Counted from the stretch's first letter, positions 30,344-42,027 are shown. The stretch: DNA of 64,000 nt from Symbiodinium natans (GCA_905221605.1 CAJNDS010000400.1:42501-106500), one strand, 5' to 3'. Notes: a model not told the origin generated them from the letters alone. A program made the numbers and translations.

Positions 30344-30744
30344 TGGGTTTTTTTTCGAGGGAGTACCGCATGCCAATGAGCATCCCTGCTGCGGCATTCA
30401 AGCTTGCACAAGTTTGCGGTGCAGTTGGAGAGACCTCTAAATGGATTCCGCAGGACAGACGTATGAAGGTGTTGTGGAAAGTTGTCTGGGTGAACGTGCT
30501 GACAAGAGGGACAATTGGGCCGCCCTGAGCATGAATGCAATTCGGAGGAGATGCTGATTTAGGTCTTTGTCTTGGCTTAGCGCTTCGATTCTTGTTTGGT
30601 CGTTCTTGCGAGGTGTGTCGCCCGAATCCGAATCGCAGTTGAACTTAAACTTGAATGAACCCACTCCACCACTACTTTGTCGTAGCCTTTTTCAGTTCAT
30701 TTCTGTGCCGCTCGTGCCTTCCCTGGTGCCTTTTTCAGCTACTA

Positions 30745-33579
30745 ATGTTAGCGTTGGCGGGCAGCAGGAGTCTTGTGGCCATCGCTGCATTGCTTCAAGT
30801 TCTTGGGGCGAGTGCAGTCACGGTCACGGATGTGCAGTGGAAGGCAGGAGTGATTGCTGCAGGGCGTCAAAGTTGGCTGATTGCGAAGGTGCAATTTGAG
30901 TTCTTGATGATTGCCAAGGGTGTGAATGTGTCGAAAAGCATGGCAAACATGGAGGAAAGTATCAGTCTCTTTGACTTTGGGCACATCGTGCTCAGGGATG
31001 GAAATGGGCTCGACATTGTCGAAGCACCCTCTCAGATCATCGTCAATGCTCTGGGCAATGTGCAGGCTAAGTGGCCACCGTTTAAGAATTTTCTCAAGGA
31101 CAATGTCGCAAGCACTTCGCCTACAGTTTTGAGCACTCTCGACGACATGGGCAGCGAGTTGTACGGGTTGACACAGATTTGCGCGTCCCGGTACGTCGAT
31201 GCAATCAGTGAAGCGGGGGCGAATTTTTCGGGCCTACAAGTCAATACTGCGAACAGGCAAAGTATGCTCGTGGAAAAGATGGCAGCGGAAGCATTTCTAC
31301 TACACCTTGGCGTCCGTCCGGACACCATGTTGAACCGGATTGTGGAGACGAGGACGTTGTTTGTTGATGCTCATGCGGGTCTCTTGGAAGGCCTTAACTT
31401 TGTCGGCTTGGAAGCCACCGTCAACAAATGCATCTCGCAAAAGATGCGCCTTGTCTCCTCTTTCTGGGCCGAGTTCAAGGAGGCCATTGACACTGTCATC
31501 TTCGAAGAGTTGGCGAGCGACAAGAGTCTGAATGACATCGTCGCCAAAATTGCAGGCCTAAGAGCCGAAGCAGCAGCTGCGACTCTGGCCTATGCCGATC
31601 CACCGCTCAGTTGCCCCACCACTATGACACGTCGTCAGTGGCAGATGGCGTTTGATGTCTCCACCCGACAGCTCATGCATGCACAGAAAGCATGCAGGCT
31701 TTTCCTTCAGGCTGCCAAGGGAGTGAACACCCTCGACAGCCGCATCTTCTTCTCGAACTCAGATGTGAGCGCGACGGCAGACCTCAAAATGATGAGAGAG
31801 GGCTCCGTGGCAGCAGACATGGCTGCAGCTCCCACACAGCTGGTGTCCGAACAGTATGGCGTAATGTGGCTCAGGTGGCTGAGTCTCAGAAACTTCATGG
31901 CACAAAACATTAACTTTGTGAGTGATGAAGACCACAGGCTCTTGCAAATCGTCGAGAATAAGGGCAAGCAGTTTGTCAACTACGGCTTGGAAGCGTTGGA
32001 GAACATTTTCACTGAGTGCAAACTGAAGGCCCCTGAGGTGAATTGCGAAGAGCTAAAAGTCACAGGGGTTCAGCGCATTCTCATTCAGAAAGCAGCATTT
32101 GAGGCAGTTCTGATTGGCCTTGCACGGAATGTCGCGGAAAACAAGAAGGAGATGATCCAGACAATTGCAAGGTTCGAAGGGTCTCAAAGTGGCTTGATTC
32201 ATCAACAGCCGGGCCTACCCAGGACACTTGACATCTGCATCTTGCAGGAGATGAAACACGTTGACGACTTGTGGACGCCGTTCAAGAGCCTCTTACTGCA
32301 GGTTCATGATGGTGACCACAGCGTCGCCACCTTGTTGAGGATTTGGGGAATGACGTGGGACGCAGGAGTCGACCCCATGTCTGCTCAGCTTACGGTGACC
32401 ATGCGGGCATATGCGGACGGTCGAGGTGTGTGCACCCCGCCTCTGACGGCCTCCCGCCAGGAGTTGGAGTCTGCAATCAAGGAACTGGGCTTTCTCCGTG
32501 CGGGGACACAGAAATGGGCCAAGCACGTCCTCTTGTCTGACATCGGCATCGACAGGGCAGAGAACATGAACATCTCGCATGCAACGTTGAAGGATCTTTC
32601 GACGCAGCTTGAACGGGTCATATCAGGAGACACCTCTGCAACTCTCCCTGTGCCGATAGTGCAAGTTGTTGTGGATCGCCTCGTCGACCTTGCCGAAGAT
32701 TTGGCTGATGTTCAAAGCTTGACGGTGGATCAATATGCTGATGCCAGCCTCAATTTGCTACAGAAGTCAGAGCTAGCAATAACTGCTTACATAGACGCAG
32801 CTTTTGACATGGACCGAAATGTTCCAGGCGCCCGATCTAGCTTAGCAAGCAGCCTGCTGATGCTCCTCGAGAAGATGTGTAAAGAGGCAGTCTTGGTCGG
32901 CCTTGGCAAAGAAGGGTCCGCGGCAGAGCTCGCTTCAAGCATCAATCGCTATGAGACTTCTCAGCAGACCCTCAAGGCTGGGAATTCCGTGGAAGAATAT
33001 GCAGCTGCTGTTGCCCAGATGAAAATCGTTGAATCTGCTTGGGTTGAGTTACAACCCAAGGTACAGGCGATTGCATTAAGTGGAGCAGCCAGCGACATCG
33101 AGTTGAGCGAGATCACATCCAAGGCAGACGCCGTGAAAGCAGCGTTGCTTCCCGCCATTGACTTCTACTCGGTGATGACTGTGAAGAAGATTAAGGCCCC
33201 CATTGACATCCTTGTGCCTCTACCGATGACCGGCAGATGGTCCCCAGGCCCAACCATGAAAACAGCGGCGATGATCGGACGGGACATCATAAATCAGCAA
33301 CAACTGGTTTTGCCCGGCTCGGAGAGAATTCCAGTTGGCACCGTCTACGAAAGCGGCACCATCGAGACAGGTTGGAGTGAAGGCTTGCGGAACGAAACCT
33401 GGCTTCCAGCATTTCCGGAGCCGGAACCATTCCCACTCGTGTACGTTGTAGTATCTCTCGCAGCGGTATGCCTTCTTTTCGGATGCCTTGCGTGTCACTA
33501 TGGAAGCCTGTCCGCTCAATTTGCGTGGATGCCAAAGGGCTCGCGAAACAAAGAAGCAAAAGAAGCTGTGGGCGTGTGA
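30745..33579 (+). CDS. copy D: short-form PilJ-repeat membrane protein
   Basis: 944 aa from the conserved ATG at 30745, with the same signal peptide and PilJ-like repeats as copy E. The ANF-receptor-type domain is absent through an in-frame 1077-bp deletion whose junction (33318/33319) has the same bases as in copy A. The segment MTGRWSP that A has lost is still present. The C-terminal helix is shortened (lacks WMICC). A and D share substitutions such as RIFFSNSD, IVENKGKQ and GIDRAENMNIS, so the short form is a sublineage, not two separate accidents. Confidence 0.75.
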   Translation: MLALAGSRSLVAIAALLQVLGASAVTVTDVQWKAGVIAAGRQSWLIAKVQFEFLMIAKGVNVSKSMANMEESISLFDFGHIVLRDGNGLDIVEAPSQIIVNALGNVQAKWPPFKNFLKDNVASTSPTVLSTLDDMGSELYGLTQICASRYVDAISEAGANFSGLQVNTANRQSMLVEKMAAEAFLLHLGVRPDTMLNRIVETRTLFVDAHAGLLEGLNFVGLEATVNKCISQKMRLVSSFWAEFKEAIDTVIFEELASDKSLNDIVAKIAGLRAEAAAATLAYADPPLSCPTTMTRRQWQMAFDVSTRQLMHAQKACRLFLQAAKGVNTLDSRIFFSNSDVSATADLKMMREGSVAADMAAAPTQLVSEQYGVMWLRWLSLRNFMAQNINFVSDEDHRLLQIVENKGKQFVNYGLEALENIFTECKLKAPEVNCEELKVTGVQRILIQKAAFEAVLIGLARNVAENKKEMIQTIARFEGSQSGLIHQQPGLPRTLDICILQEMKHVDDLWTPFKSLLLQVHDGDHSVATLLRIWGMTWDAGVDPMSAQLTVTMRAYADGRGVCTPPLTASRQELESAIKELGFLRAGTQKWAKHVLLSDIGIDRAENMNISHATLKDLSTQLERVISGDTSATLPVPIVQVVVDRLVDLAEDLADVQSLTVDQYADASLNLLQKSELAITAYIDAAFDMDRNVPGARSSLASSLLMLLEKMCKEAVLVGLGKEGSAAELASSINRYETSQQTLKAGNSVEEYAAAVAQMKIVESAWVELQPKVQAIALSGAASDIELSEITSKADAVKAALLPAIDFYSVMTVKKIKAPIDILVPLPMTGRWSPGPTMKTAAMIGRDIINQQQLVLPGSERIPVGTVYESGTIETGWSEGLRNETWLPAFPEPEPFPLVYVVVSLAAVCLLFGCLACHYGSLSAQFAWMPKGSRNKEAKEAVGV

Positions 33580-34090
33580 CACAGAGAAGAGTCTCGGCAT
33601 CCCGAAAGTGCGCGAGTGAATGGAGTTTGCTTGCAGCGAAGGGAAGTAGACTCTCCCACCGGAGGTGGATAGTACTTTTTCAAAACCAAAAGCTGAAAAT
33701 ATACATCTCAAGTTGTTGGCGAAGCCTTTTGCGATGCACAAAGCTTTACGTGCATCAAGGCTGTGTGAACAAGATGTCAGTTTCACAATGGGAGCTCTTA
33801 CGATGCACAAGGCTTTGCGTGCATCAAGCTCCAGTGAGGGGCACATGTAAATTCTTTTCCTAAACTTTTACAGTGCATTTTTTTTCAGTCTCCTCTAACG
33901 TAGGGAGAAGTTTGAAAGTGAGTGCATGGCGGAGCCATGTGCTAAAGGCGGGGGTGACGTGGTGACAAGCTTTTCCGCCACCGCCTAGTGTTTTGCACAA
34001 AGTCGGACGTGATTGACTTTAGTGTGCATTTCTTAAGAACCGATCTTCGACTTGCAGGCGCCTTTTGAAATGCCTTGTGCCTTTCATTAA
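33580..34090. other. 3' flank of copy D
   Basis: No gene seen. It differs from the A-C spacers but shares a 3' flank type with copy E (both contain CTCTCCCACCGGAGGTGGATAG). Includes the paired hairpins. Confidence 0.6.
33726..33832 (+). repeat. paired hairpin elements, 3' flank of copy D
   Basis: GATGCAC...GTGCATC stem-loops at 33733-33756 and 33802-33825, only 45 bases apart. Outer arms are conserved (AGCCTT/AAGGCT and GGAGCT/AGCTCC). Confidence 0.8.
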
Positions 34091-35580
34091 CTTGCCGAAT
34101 GGTACGTACAGTCTGTGCACGTGACGGCCAGCGACAAGAGATATGGCTGGTGGGAAAGCGCAGCTCTGCCATGTTTTGTGATGGTTCCGCGATGTTCTCC
34201 AGAAGTTCTCGGATGTTCTCCGATGTTCTGCGATGTTCGACGATGTTCGGTGATGTTCGACGATGTTCGGCGATAGGTATCTCGGAGATGAAGCCAAGAT
34301 GAGCTGTGCGGCTGTTCAACTCAGCATCTGCTGCTTTCTCTGATCTTGCTCTCTCGAGCTGCTCGCACGCGAAAGTTCCAGCCTGGCCATCTACTGACCC
34401 TAAACCCTAAAGCCTAAAGCCTAAAGCCTAAAGCCTAAAGCCTAAAGCCTAAAGCCTAAACCCTAAACCCTAAACCCCAAACCCTAAACCCTAAACCCTA
34501 AACCGCCTTGCGCATGAAGAGCCCGCCATGTTCAGCTTCACTTTCTTGGCCCGCAGCTGCGCGGCTGGGAAACAGCCCAGCAGTGAAGCAGCGCGAAGTG
34601 CCGCAGGCCAGGTCTGAAGGATTTAGGGTTTAGGGTTTAGAGGTCCCGTTCTTGAAGGGCCTGGTTTTTGACCAGACCAGGTCATCCGTGATGTTCAAGG
34701 GCCCTGAAAGATTCTGAAGCCTTCAAATTATTCGGGGTGTAAGGTACCAAGAAGCGAAATGCTCCCGTGCCCGTGGTGCAGGGCCAGACCGTTGAGAGAG
34801 TCGAAGCGATGGTGGCGCCCTTGGTGAGATTTGGGTTCTAGCTGGGGCTTGGGGATGTGCCTCGAAAGGGCACCGCAGACGGCTTGCGGTTTGCGCCGAG
34901 CTTGGGCAGTTGGAGGCTCAAGGTCTTGGGCGTCGGCGTAGGGTTTTGCTTCTCGAGGAATGTGTGGGTTTCTCCATGTGCATGCCACAACCCATCAGTC
35001 GTCCAATTTGTTTTGCCAGAAAGTCAGTCTGCGTGGGGCAGCGACAGAGGCGCCAGCTGCCGACAGAAAGCCTGAAGAGCCAGCTGCAGAGCCGGCGGGA
35101 GCCCCGAAAAAGCACGCGCCGGGGTTCAGGCCTCGTAGACGCTCATTTGGGGTGTAGGACTTCGTATTAGGACTCAGGCGAGTTTTCGCGACCTCCTGGA
35201 TTGAAAAATCTTTTGGAAGTTTCTGGTGGTTTCGAGTCGGCTCGGTTGTGGTGGCCATATCTGTGCGTATATACATTTGCATGCTGTACACAGTATGGAA
35301 GGGATCCTGCGTGATTCAGAAACTGGTCGCGATTCAGGAAACCGTGGTTCAGGACAACACGCGAAGAAGGAAGCCGCGCGTTCAGGAAACCCCGTAGTTC
35401 AGGAAACATTTTTTTTTGGAAACTCCGCGATTCGGGAAACTCCGCGGTTCGGGAAACCACGTGTTTTGGGAAACCACGCGGTTCAGAAAACCGCACGATC
35501 GAGGAAACTGGGGGGGGTGGGGGGGTGGGATTGGGGTCGGAGGGGGGGTGATCCGCTCCTTCCAGGTTCCGGAATGACCA
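34090..35580. repeat. segmental duplication, downstream copy
   Basis: Second copy of the 28540-30100 block: GATGTTC repeat (34189-34275), an expanded CCCTAAA/CCTAAAG array (34398-34505), an exon-like island, an Ala/Glu/Pro island (35040-35128) and the GGAAAC-type repeat (35310-35515). Confidence 0.75.
34398..34505 (+). repeat. interstitial telomere-like CCCTAAA/CCTAAAG array
   Basis: About fifteen heptamers. CCTAAAG variants are expanded relative to the copy at 28861-28930, showing replication slippage after the duplication. Confidence 0.85.
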
Positions 35581-35765
35581 GTTTTTAGTTTCCAGAATGC
35601 GCGGTTTCCAGTTTCCCGAATCCCCGTTTTCCGAATCCGCGTTTTCCAGCTAGCGGGCTTCCCGAATCCTGGTTTGCCGCGCTTTCGGTTTCTGAATCCG
35701 CATCTTCCAGTTTCCCGAATCAGGTTTTGCAGTTTCCGAGTCTGCACGTTTTCAGTTTCCGAATC
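35580..35765. repeat. GTTTCC-GAATCCG degenerate repeat, inverted to its neighbour
   Basis: A run of GTTTCC...GAATCCGCG-like units. It is the reverse complement in style of the GGAAAC-CGCG-TTC run at 35310-35515, so the two form a large imperfect inverted repeat around a G-rich centre (35510-35550). Confidence 0.6.
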
Positions 35766-35989
35766 CGCCGCAGACCATACTGAAGCATACGTGGTTGGAG
35801 TTTAGAGCAGTATGTGCCGAAGACTCCAAAATCCGATTCCCAGTGGAGCCGCGATATCCGGCTGCTGATGCGCCATCTGCCGAGGCACAGCATGAGGAAG
35901 CGGAAGTACTGGTATCGGGGGATGAGATGGAGCGGAGCTGGCTGTCCTGGCGGGCGGCCGAGGGGAGGGGGGTTTGGGACAACGGGAGC

Positions 35990-37887
35990 GTTTAGAAGGC
36001 TTTTGCATCGTTTTGCCTTTTAAGTATTTGGGTTTGAAGGCCTTTGAAGTGGCGGGAGTGGTACTCTTGATCTGGTTTGAGGAGTTTGCTAAACCTCCAA
36101 ATCCTTCTCCCTTCGCTAGGCCTAAGGTTTAGGGGGTGTAGGTGCTAGGAATGAGGGTATCTCAAAACTTGCAATGCTTCACCCTAAGCCTTCTTGTTTT
36201 TGGCAACAGCTTTTCCCGAGGCTTTTCGCCTTCGTGGAGGCACCCGGGCTTTAAGGGTTCGGATACTAGGTGTTCAGCGGGGTGCTTAGGGTTCTGACAG
36301 GATCCCCCTCCTACCTCGCCCTCTCCCCCCAGGTTCAACTTAAGTAGCTATCAGAGGTGTATGGAGGAGGGCTGGGCGGGTGCAGTAGGGGGTTCCGGGA
36401 TTCGCTTGAGGCTTTGTTCTTGGCACCTCCGCCCGGAATCCCCAAGGACAGACTATAGACTGTCAGAGCCTCTCCCGTATATCATGGCTTTACGAGACGG
36501 GACCGCAATGGCGCTGGTCTCCGAAAAGCTGAGCGCTGAGCCGAAGAAAGCTCAACTCGCCTTTGAGGCTCTGTAAGCGTAGAGTTTCAGATGTTGGTTG
36601 GCTTGTCTATGTGCATCGTGCAAAACAGGAGGCCCGCCCACACCCCAAACAACCCCTGCACCCGAAATGCTGAACCCTAAGCCCCTTAGCCTGACATTGA
36701 AGAGCCAGTGGCAGAGGCTCCGAAAGCAGAGGAGACAGCTTCTGAGACGCCAGCTGCGCAGCTGACAAAGCATGATGAGCCCGCTGCTGAGGCGCGGGCT
36801 GCTGAGACAAAGCAAGAGCCCGCTGGAGAGCCAGCAACAGAGACAAAGCAAGAAGAGGCTGCTGCGGAGGCCCCGCAAGCAGAGCCAGCTGCTGCGGCGC
36901 CGGCTGCCAATGCAGTTCATGAGAAGATCGCTGCGGAGGCTCCGAAAGCAGAGGTGTTTGCAGACTTTCAGATGCTCTTATATGGATTCCAAGAGGCCTT
37001 TGCAGATAACGTTGGCTTACTATATGTGCAGTCCTGACCTATAAAAATGTGCCATTCTAGCACAAGACCCCATGTGTAGAAAAGCCAGAGCCCCCACGGC
37101 GCGCCAGCTGCAGAGGCAACCCCAATCCCAGAGTGCCTGGATCTCAGATGCCGTGAGCGTAGCAAAGCTTCTTTAGCGTGCCGAATGACGACGTCTTTTG
37201 TGGCCGAGGCCTTGGCACACAGGTGCTGATCGAAGGCCATGCAAAGCTGTCGTGGACCAAAGGTGTGGCACTGCCTTGCGCTGATGTGCTATGCAAGGTC
37301 TCGATCGGCACCCCGTGTTCAATGGCCTTGCGGCACCTTCCTGGGAGTCCTGCCCACCGGACGCCAGCTCCTCAGCACAAACGCCCACCCACCCCCGTAT
37401 GTAAATGTTGGGAATGGCTGTCTTTTACTGAGCGTGACTGTGATATCAATGGCGAGCCACACTATCCAGAAAAGTCATCAGTGGCATGTACATATGAACG
37501 CTCGCAAGCGTTCGCACTGATTCTTTCTTCCGCGTTGGCGCACGGGCTATTTTCTTACATGTTGGGTCGTTCGACTACTGTCGCGGGCAGGGAGGGTCAT
37601 CGCCGGTGTCCTCGAGCCTTACTTAGGCACCATCTCAGGAACTGTCGTCCGTGATCAGCGACAGGATCTTCTAGGTTGCTATTTTAAGTCGGCATCTTGC
37701 CCCAAAAGAACGGACGGCATGGAGGCTTCATCGGGCTAAACCAGCGTCCGTTTTCAATCAATCAGGGTTTCAAGGCCCTGTTCTTTTATGATCTTTAAGG
37801 CTAGTACGGAGAACTTGAGGCGTTTTGAAGCCTCGTGGAGTCCACAAATTTCCGTTTTGAACCCAACCAGGCTTGAGGCAGCCAATC

Positions 37888-37928
<41 letters not shown>

Positions 37929-40750
37929 CGATTTCTCTTGCGGGGTGGGGGGCACCGAGCTGCACCCAGGCAGGCGGCGTTGGACACGCACACGCACACG
38001 TGTTGAGGGAGGGCGGCAGAGGCTGAGAGGGAGAGAGGGAGAGGGACGGGGTCAGAGAGCTGCAACGCAAAGAGGCTGCCGCATCTACCTCCCGGCGGTG
38101 AAGAGCCCGGCCCTCGTGAAGCCGCAGAACCTGCGAGTGCCGCTTGGCACAGCTACCAATTCCTCCTTGCCCCCAGACATCTCAGAGACCTTGAACCCAA
38201 AACCCTTAACCGCCTTAACCCCAATCATGCGCAGGGTGGAGGAGTCTTCAGCTTCGGCCGAGGCTCGATGAAAGTTCTTGGCTTGGAGTTGAGGGTGGCC
38301 AGGGGAGGTTTAGAGAAGTCTCGAGATGCCCTTGTGTACTGACTCGGACTCAGTGGCCTGTGGCATGTTGCGGCTTGTTGGTTTTTTGCAGATGGACATC
38401 GCTGGGAACACCTTGTCGAGTAGAGTCTTCGTGTTTTTTCGTGTTTTTTTGCTTTCCTTATCAACATGAGAGGTTAAGACTGCTGCTGGCTAGCGTATGC
38501 AATGTCACCAGGGTCAAGTTGAAGCGGACTGCGGCACACCTCGGGCCGTGACGTCAACCTTGCTTTTCCATCCCATCTGTGGTTTTTGTTTCCAGTGGCT
38601 AGCTTTATTTCTCGTTTATCCGCTGTCGCCACACATTTTCCAAGAATCTTGACATACTTTTTCAAAAGTATGCTGGCTGATTTGCATGTTCAAGATGCGC
38701 AAAGGTGTATAAGGGAGTAGCTCATTGACTGTAAGAACAACGAGAAAATCTCTATGGGGCCATAGTTCTATGTACTTGGCAGTGGTGCACTGCGTAGTTC
38801 CGGTCCTGCAACGAGTGGGTGCGGTAGCAGCGCGTGTGGAACTGGACGCTCCCTCGGTGCCCGACTTGGCTTTCTGGATCCACCGAGCCAACGACGGCCC
38901 CGAGCTGCTCTATCGACAATTGCCACCATCGTCATGTGGGTTTGGCGCAGCACTGATTATGCACGATGATCACGGAGAAGCTTGACAATGCTTGACAGTG
39001 TTCTTCAATGTCGTTAGCCTTTTGTCTTAGTCTATGCGGCAGCGGAGAGCTGCGTAGCTCAATTGATGGCATCCTAGTAAGGCCTTACCCAGTATGCAAC
39101 CCCACATCGTGCGGCATCCGCCTGGATCCTGGATCCTTCTGGATCCAGGTCCCAAATTCGTCGCCTCTCGCCAACTTATAGTCCCAGTGCAAGAGGCCAT
39201 GCGCAGGCAGGCCCGAAGACCCCCCAAGACTTTACGAGGCAAAGGCGCCCCACGTCACCTGCACCCATGTCCGTGTGCTAGGGCATTCACAGAGGTCCCG
39301 GCTATGCAGCAAACCTTGGGGAAGGAACCTGGTGCCTCTGCCGGCGGAATCAACAGAAGGCGCAGACATAACCTAATTGTTAACTGCCTGAAAGCCCCTT
39401 CCCCCCCCCCCCCCCCCCCAGAGAAAAGCTCACAGTCCACATGGAAGGCACTGGGATGGCTTCCCTGCGGCGTTCGTTGGCCGCACGCCGCCAAAGCCCG
39501 GCTTGTGGCCGAGGCGCTGCTTGGTCAGATGCAGAGGCGGGTGCCTCGAATCCACTGCTGAATGCTCGGGCTCCTGTCGGTCTTTCGGAAGGGGATTTTA
39601 GGTCCTCAGATGTCCTTAAGGGTTTAGGGCGTTTCCGAAAGCTTTGTAGAGGGGCTGAGATTACCTAAGCCTATGTGCTACGTGGCCAGCAGCTAGCCCA
39701 GGCTGCGGGCCCAGCCGCTGGCGCAGCGGCGGCAAAAACACATGGCCCGGTGCCCATGAAGCGAGCTTTCAGTGCTCCTGCAGAGCCCTAACTCCCCGAA
39801 GCCCTCCGCGGCGCCATCGCCCTCAATCCGACTTGGCGGTTTATAAAGTCGGCTACATGTTTGAAACTCGTGTTTCGGATTCAGCTCGGAGAAATCGTAG
39901 GTTCTGACTGGGGCTCACTGAGCCGAGATGACGGAAGCCCCAAAGCCCCAAAGCCCCTGCAAATCGTGAGGCAGCATGCCGCTCCTGGCATCCCGACAAG
40001 AGCCTTCGGCACCAGGACCCAGGGCCCGAGGGGACCAGGGTCCGGGTTGTAGGGTTTCGGGGTGTGCAGTACACGGGTTTCGAGTTGGGCTCACGGGTTT
40101 GGATTGGGTTTTCAAGTACTCGAGCCCCAGGAGTCCCCAAGCCTTCCACTTGAGTTTGGCCACAGGAGATTGCCACACAGGTCTTCCAGTTCCTACAGGC
40201 CATCAAGGACTGGTTGCTGGAAGTGCGGGGGGGGGGGGGGTGTTGTCTGTATAGTCACTGGCCAGTGTCTTGCGCGTTGCCTTCCAACTCTCTCAAGGCA
40301 CCGAGGGCGGTTGGCAGCTTGCAGGGCATCTTCGGGTTTTTAGGGTTTAGGGTTTAGGATTTAGGGTTTAGGGTTTCGATCCCTGGAGTTGGGGCGCAGG
40401 GTTGAGAGGGCACTGAGGAGGGTTCTCACGCCACGAGCCCGAACAAACGAGCCTTGGCCGACAGGGGTGAGGGTTTATCGCATGTGGAGACGGAACTGTG
40501 CTCAACTCAACAACCCCAAGGCCCTACACCCAAAACCTAATCAACCAAGACCTGCAAACTTGCAAAGTTCCCCCCATCCTAACCCTATCAGCTGAGGGCC
40601 GATTGTCGCTGCAGCTCCACCGCAGACCTGCCTCAGAAAAGCAGCGTGGCAGCGCGGCCGCGCGTGCACGTGTGCGGTGTGCGGGCGTTCCTGATGCGTG
40701 GGTTTGTGTGAGTGTGAGAGTGTGAGAGTGTGAGAGTGTTAGAGTGTGGG
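35990..40750. other. long non-coding stretch with exon-like islands
   Basis: Apart from the Ala/Glu/Pro island this region has no recognised gene. It holds a (CT)n microsatellite (about 37890-37923), a purine-rich GA tract (38022-38050), a poly-C run (39402-39419), a poly-G run (40228-40240) and TTTAGGG units (40337-40378). Two more exon-like islands are at 39696-39791 (Ala-rich, ending in a stop) and 40166-40222 (encodes EIATQVFQFLQAIKDWLLE between AG and GT). None could be tied to a protein family. Confidence 0.4.
36703..36953 (+). CDS. candidate Ala/Glu/Pro-rich exon
   Basis: An exon-like island encoding EPVAEAPKAEETASETP and similar repeats rich in Ala, Glu, Pro, Lys and Thr. It has an AG at 36701-36702 and a GTGTTT donor after 36953. 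Islands of similar flavour are at 29519-29595, 35040-35128 and about 35845-35905. They may be exons of a disordered repetitive protein, or remnants. No domain recognised. Confidence 0.3.
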
Positions 40751-40752
40751 AG

Positions 40753-41100
40753 TGAGTGTCATGTCTCTTGTCTCGTCTCTTTTCTTGTCTTTGTCTCTTG
40801 TCTTTTGTCTCTTGTCTCTTGTCTTGTCTCTTGTTTCTTCTCTTGTCTCTTCTCTGGTCCTGTGTCTTGTCTTTTGCCTGTGTCTAGTGTCTTGTGTCTT
40901 GCGTCTTGTGTCTTGTTTCTTGTGTCTTGTGTCTTGTGTCCTGTGTCTTGAGTCTTGTGTCTTGTGTCTTGTGTCTTGTCTTTTGTCTCGTCTCTTGTCT
41001 TGTCTTTTGTCTTGTCTCTTGTCTTGTGTCTTGTCTTTGTCTTGTCTTGCGTCTTGTCTTGTCTTGCGTCTTGTCTTGGCTTGTGTCTTGTCTTGTCTTG
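40753..41100. repeat. pyrimidine minisatellite upstream of copy E
   Basis: The CTTGTGTCTTG and CTCTTGTCTTGTCTTTTG types. It resembles the tract at 640-1925 more than those upstream of B-D, in line with the other upstream similarities of copies A and E. Confidence 0.9.
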
Positions 41101-41219
41101 CGGTTGCGCTACGGCGGCACCAGGATTGCGCCAGCAGATGCCAAGAAAGAACACACAGCAGCCAAACAAACGCAAATCAACATTAAAACCTGGCCCCAAA
41201 CCTGTCCCCAAAAATCTGG

Positions 41220-41225
<6 letters not shown>

Positions 41226-41287
<62 letters not shown>

Positions 41288-41306
41288 ACACACCCCCCCC
41301 CCCCCC
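41226..41306. repeat. long poly-C tract
   Basis: More than 60 consecutive C residues followed by an interrupted C-rich run. It follows a unit of the GGCGCC...GCGCC-cored repeat and precedes the GC-rich block shared with copy A. The Pro-rich and Gly-rich open frames here are artefacts. Tract length in an assembly is unreliable. Confidence 0.9.
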
Positions 41307-42027
41307 GCCCCCCAAAGGGGCGGGGGGGGCGCAAACGAACCCCCCCCTCGGCGGAGGGGATGTCGGGGAGGAACAAATCCTCACACGCCTTCGGATCCCC
41401 AAGCGGGTCGGCGGACTTACAATACTTACAGTGTTGTTGCAGGGGTATCAACAACACAAAGGAACACGTTGGGATACCCGGAGCACCGCTTCGCGGGTCA
41501 TCTTTGGTCGTCTTGGGAGTCCGAGTGGTGACCACCTTTGCACTCTTTTGCCGTCCTCAAAGCAAAGCAAACGTGACGCAGCAACATGGGGAATCAATGA
41601 ATCAATATGAATCAATGGGGCTTTTTTCGAGGGAGTACCGCCAATGAGCATCCTGCTGCAGCATTCAAGCTTGCGCAAGTTTGCGGTGCGGTTGGAGAGA
41701 CCTCTTAATGGATTCCGGAGGACAGACGTATGAAGGTGTTGTGGAAAGTTGTCTGGGTGAACGTGCTGACAAGTGGGACAACTGGGCCGCTCTGAGCATG
41801 AATGCAATTCGGAGGAGATGCTGATTTAGGTCTTTGTCTTGGCGTAGTGTTTCGATTGTTGTTTGATTGTGCTTGCGAGGTGTGTCGCCCGAATCCGAAT
41901 CGCAGTTGAACTTAAATTTGAACTCCTGCTACGACTCCACCACTGCTTTGCCGTAGCCTTTTTAAGTTCAATTTTGTGCCCCAAGCCTCTGACCTCGTGC
42001 CTTCCCTGGTGCCTTTTTCAGCTACTA

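Noticed and set aside
39040-39110. Possible tRNA-like segment (AGCTCAATTG)
   Set aside because: No acceptor stem or T-arm could be formed; no tRNA or rRNA gene was found anywhere in the window.
41863-42027. Longer N-terminus for the array proteins starting at TTG
   Set aside because: It starts at a non-ATG codon and differs among copies, whereas the internal ATG gives a signal peptide and is conserved in all five.
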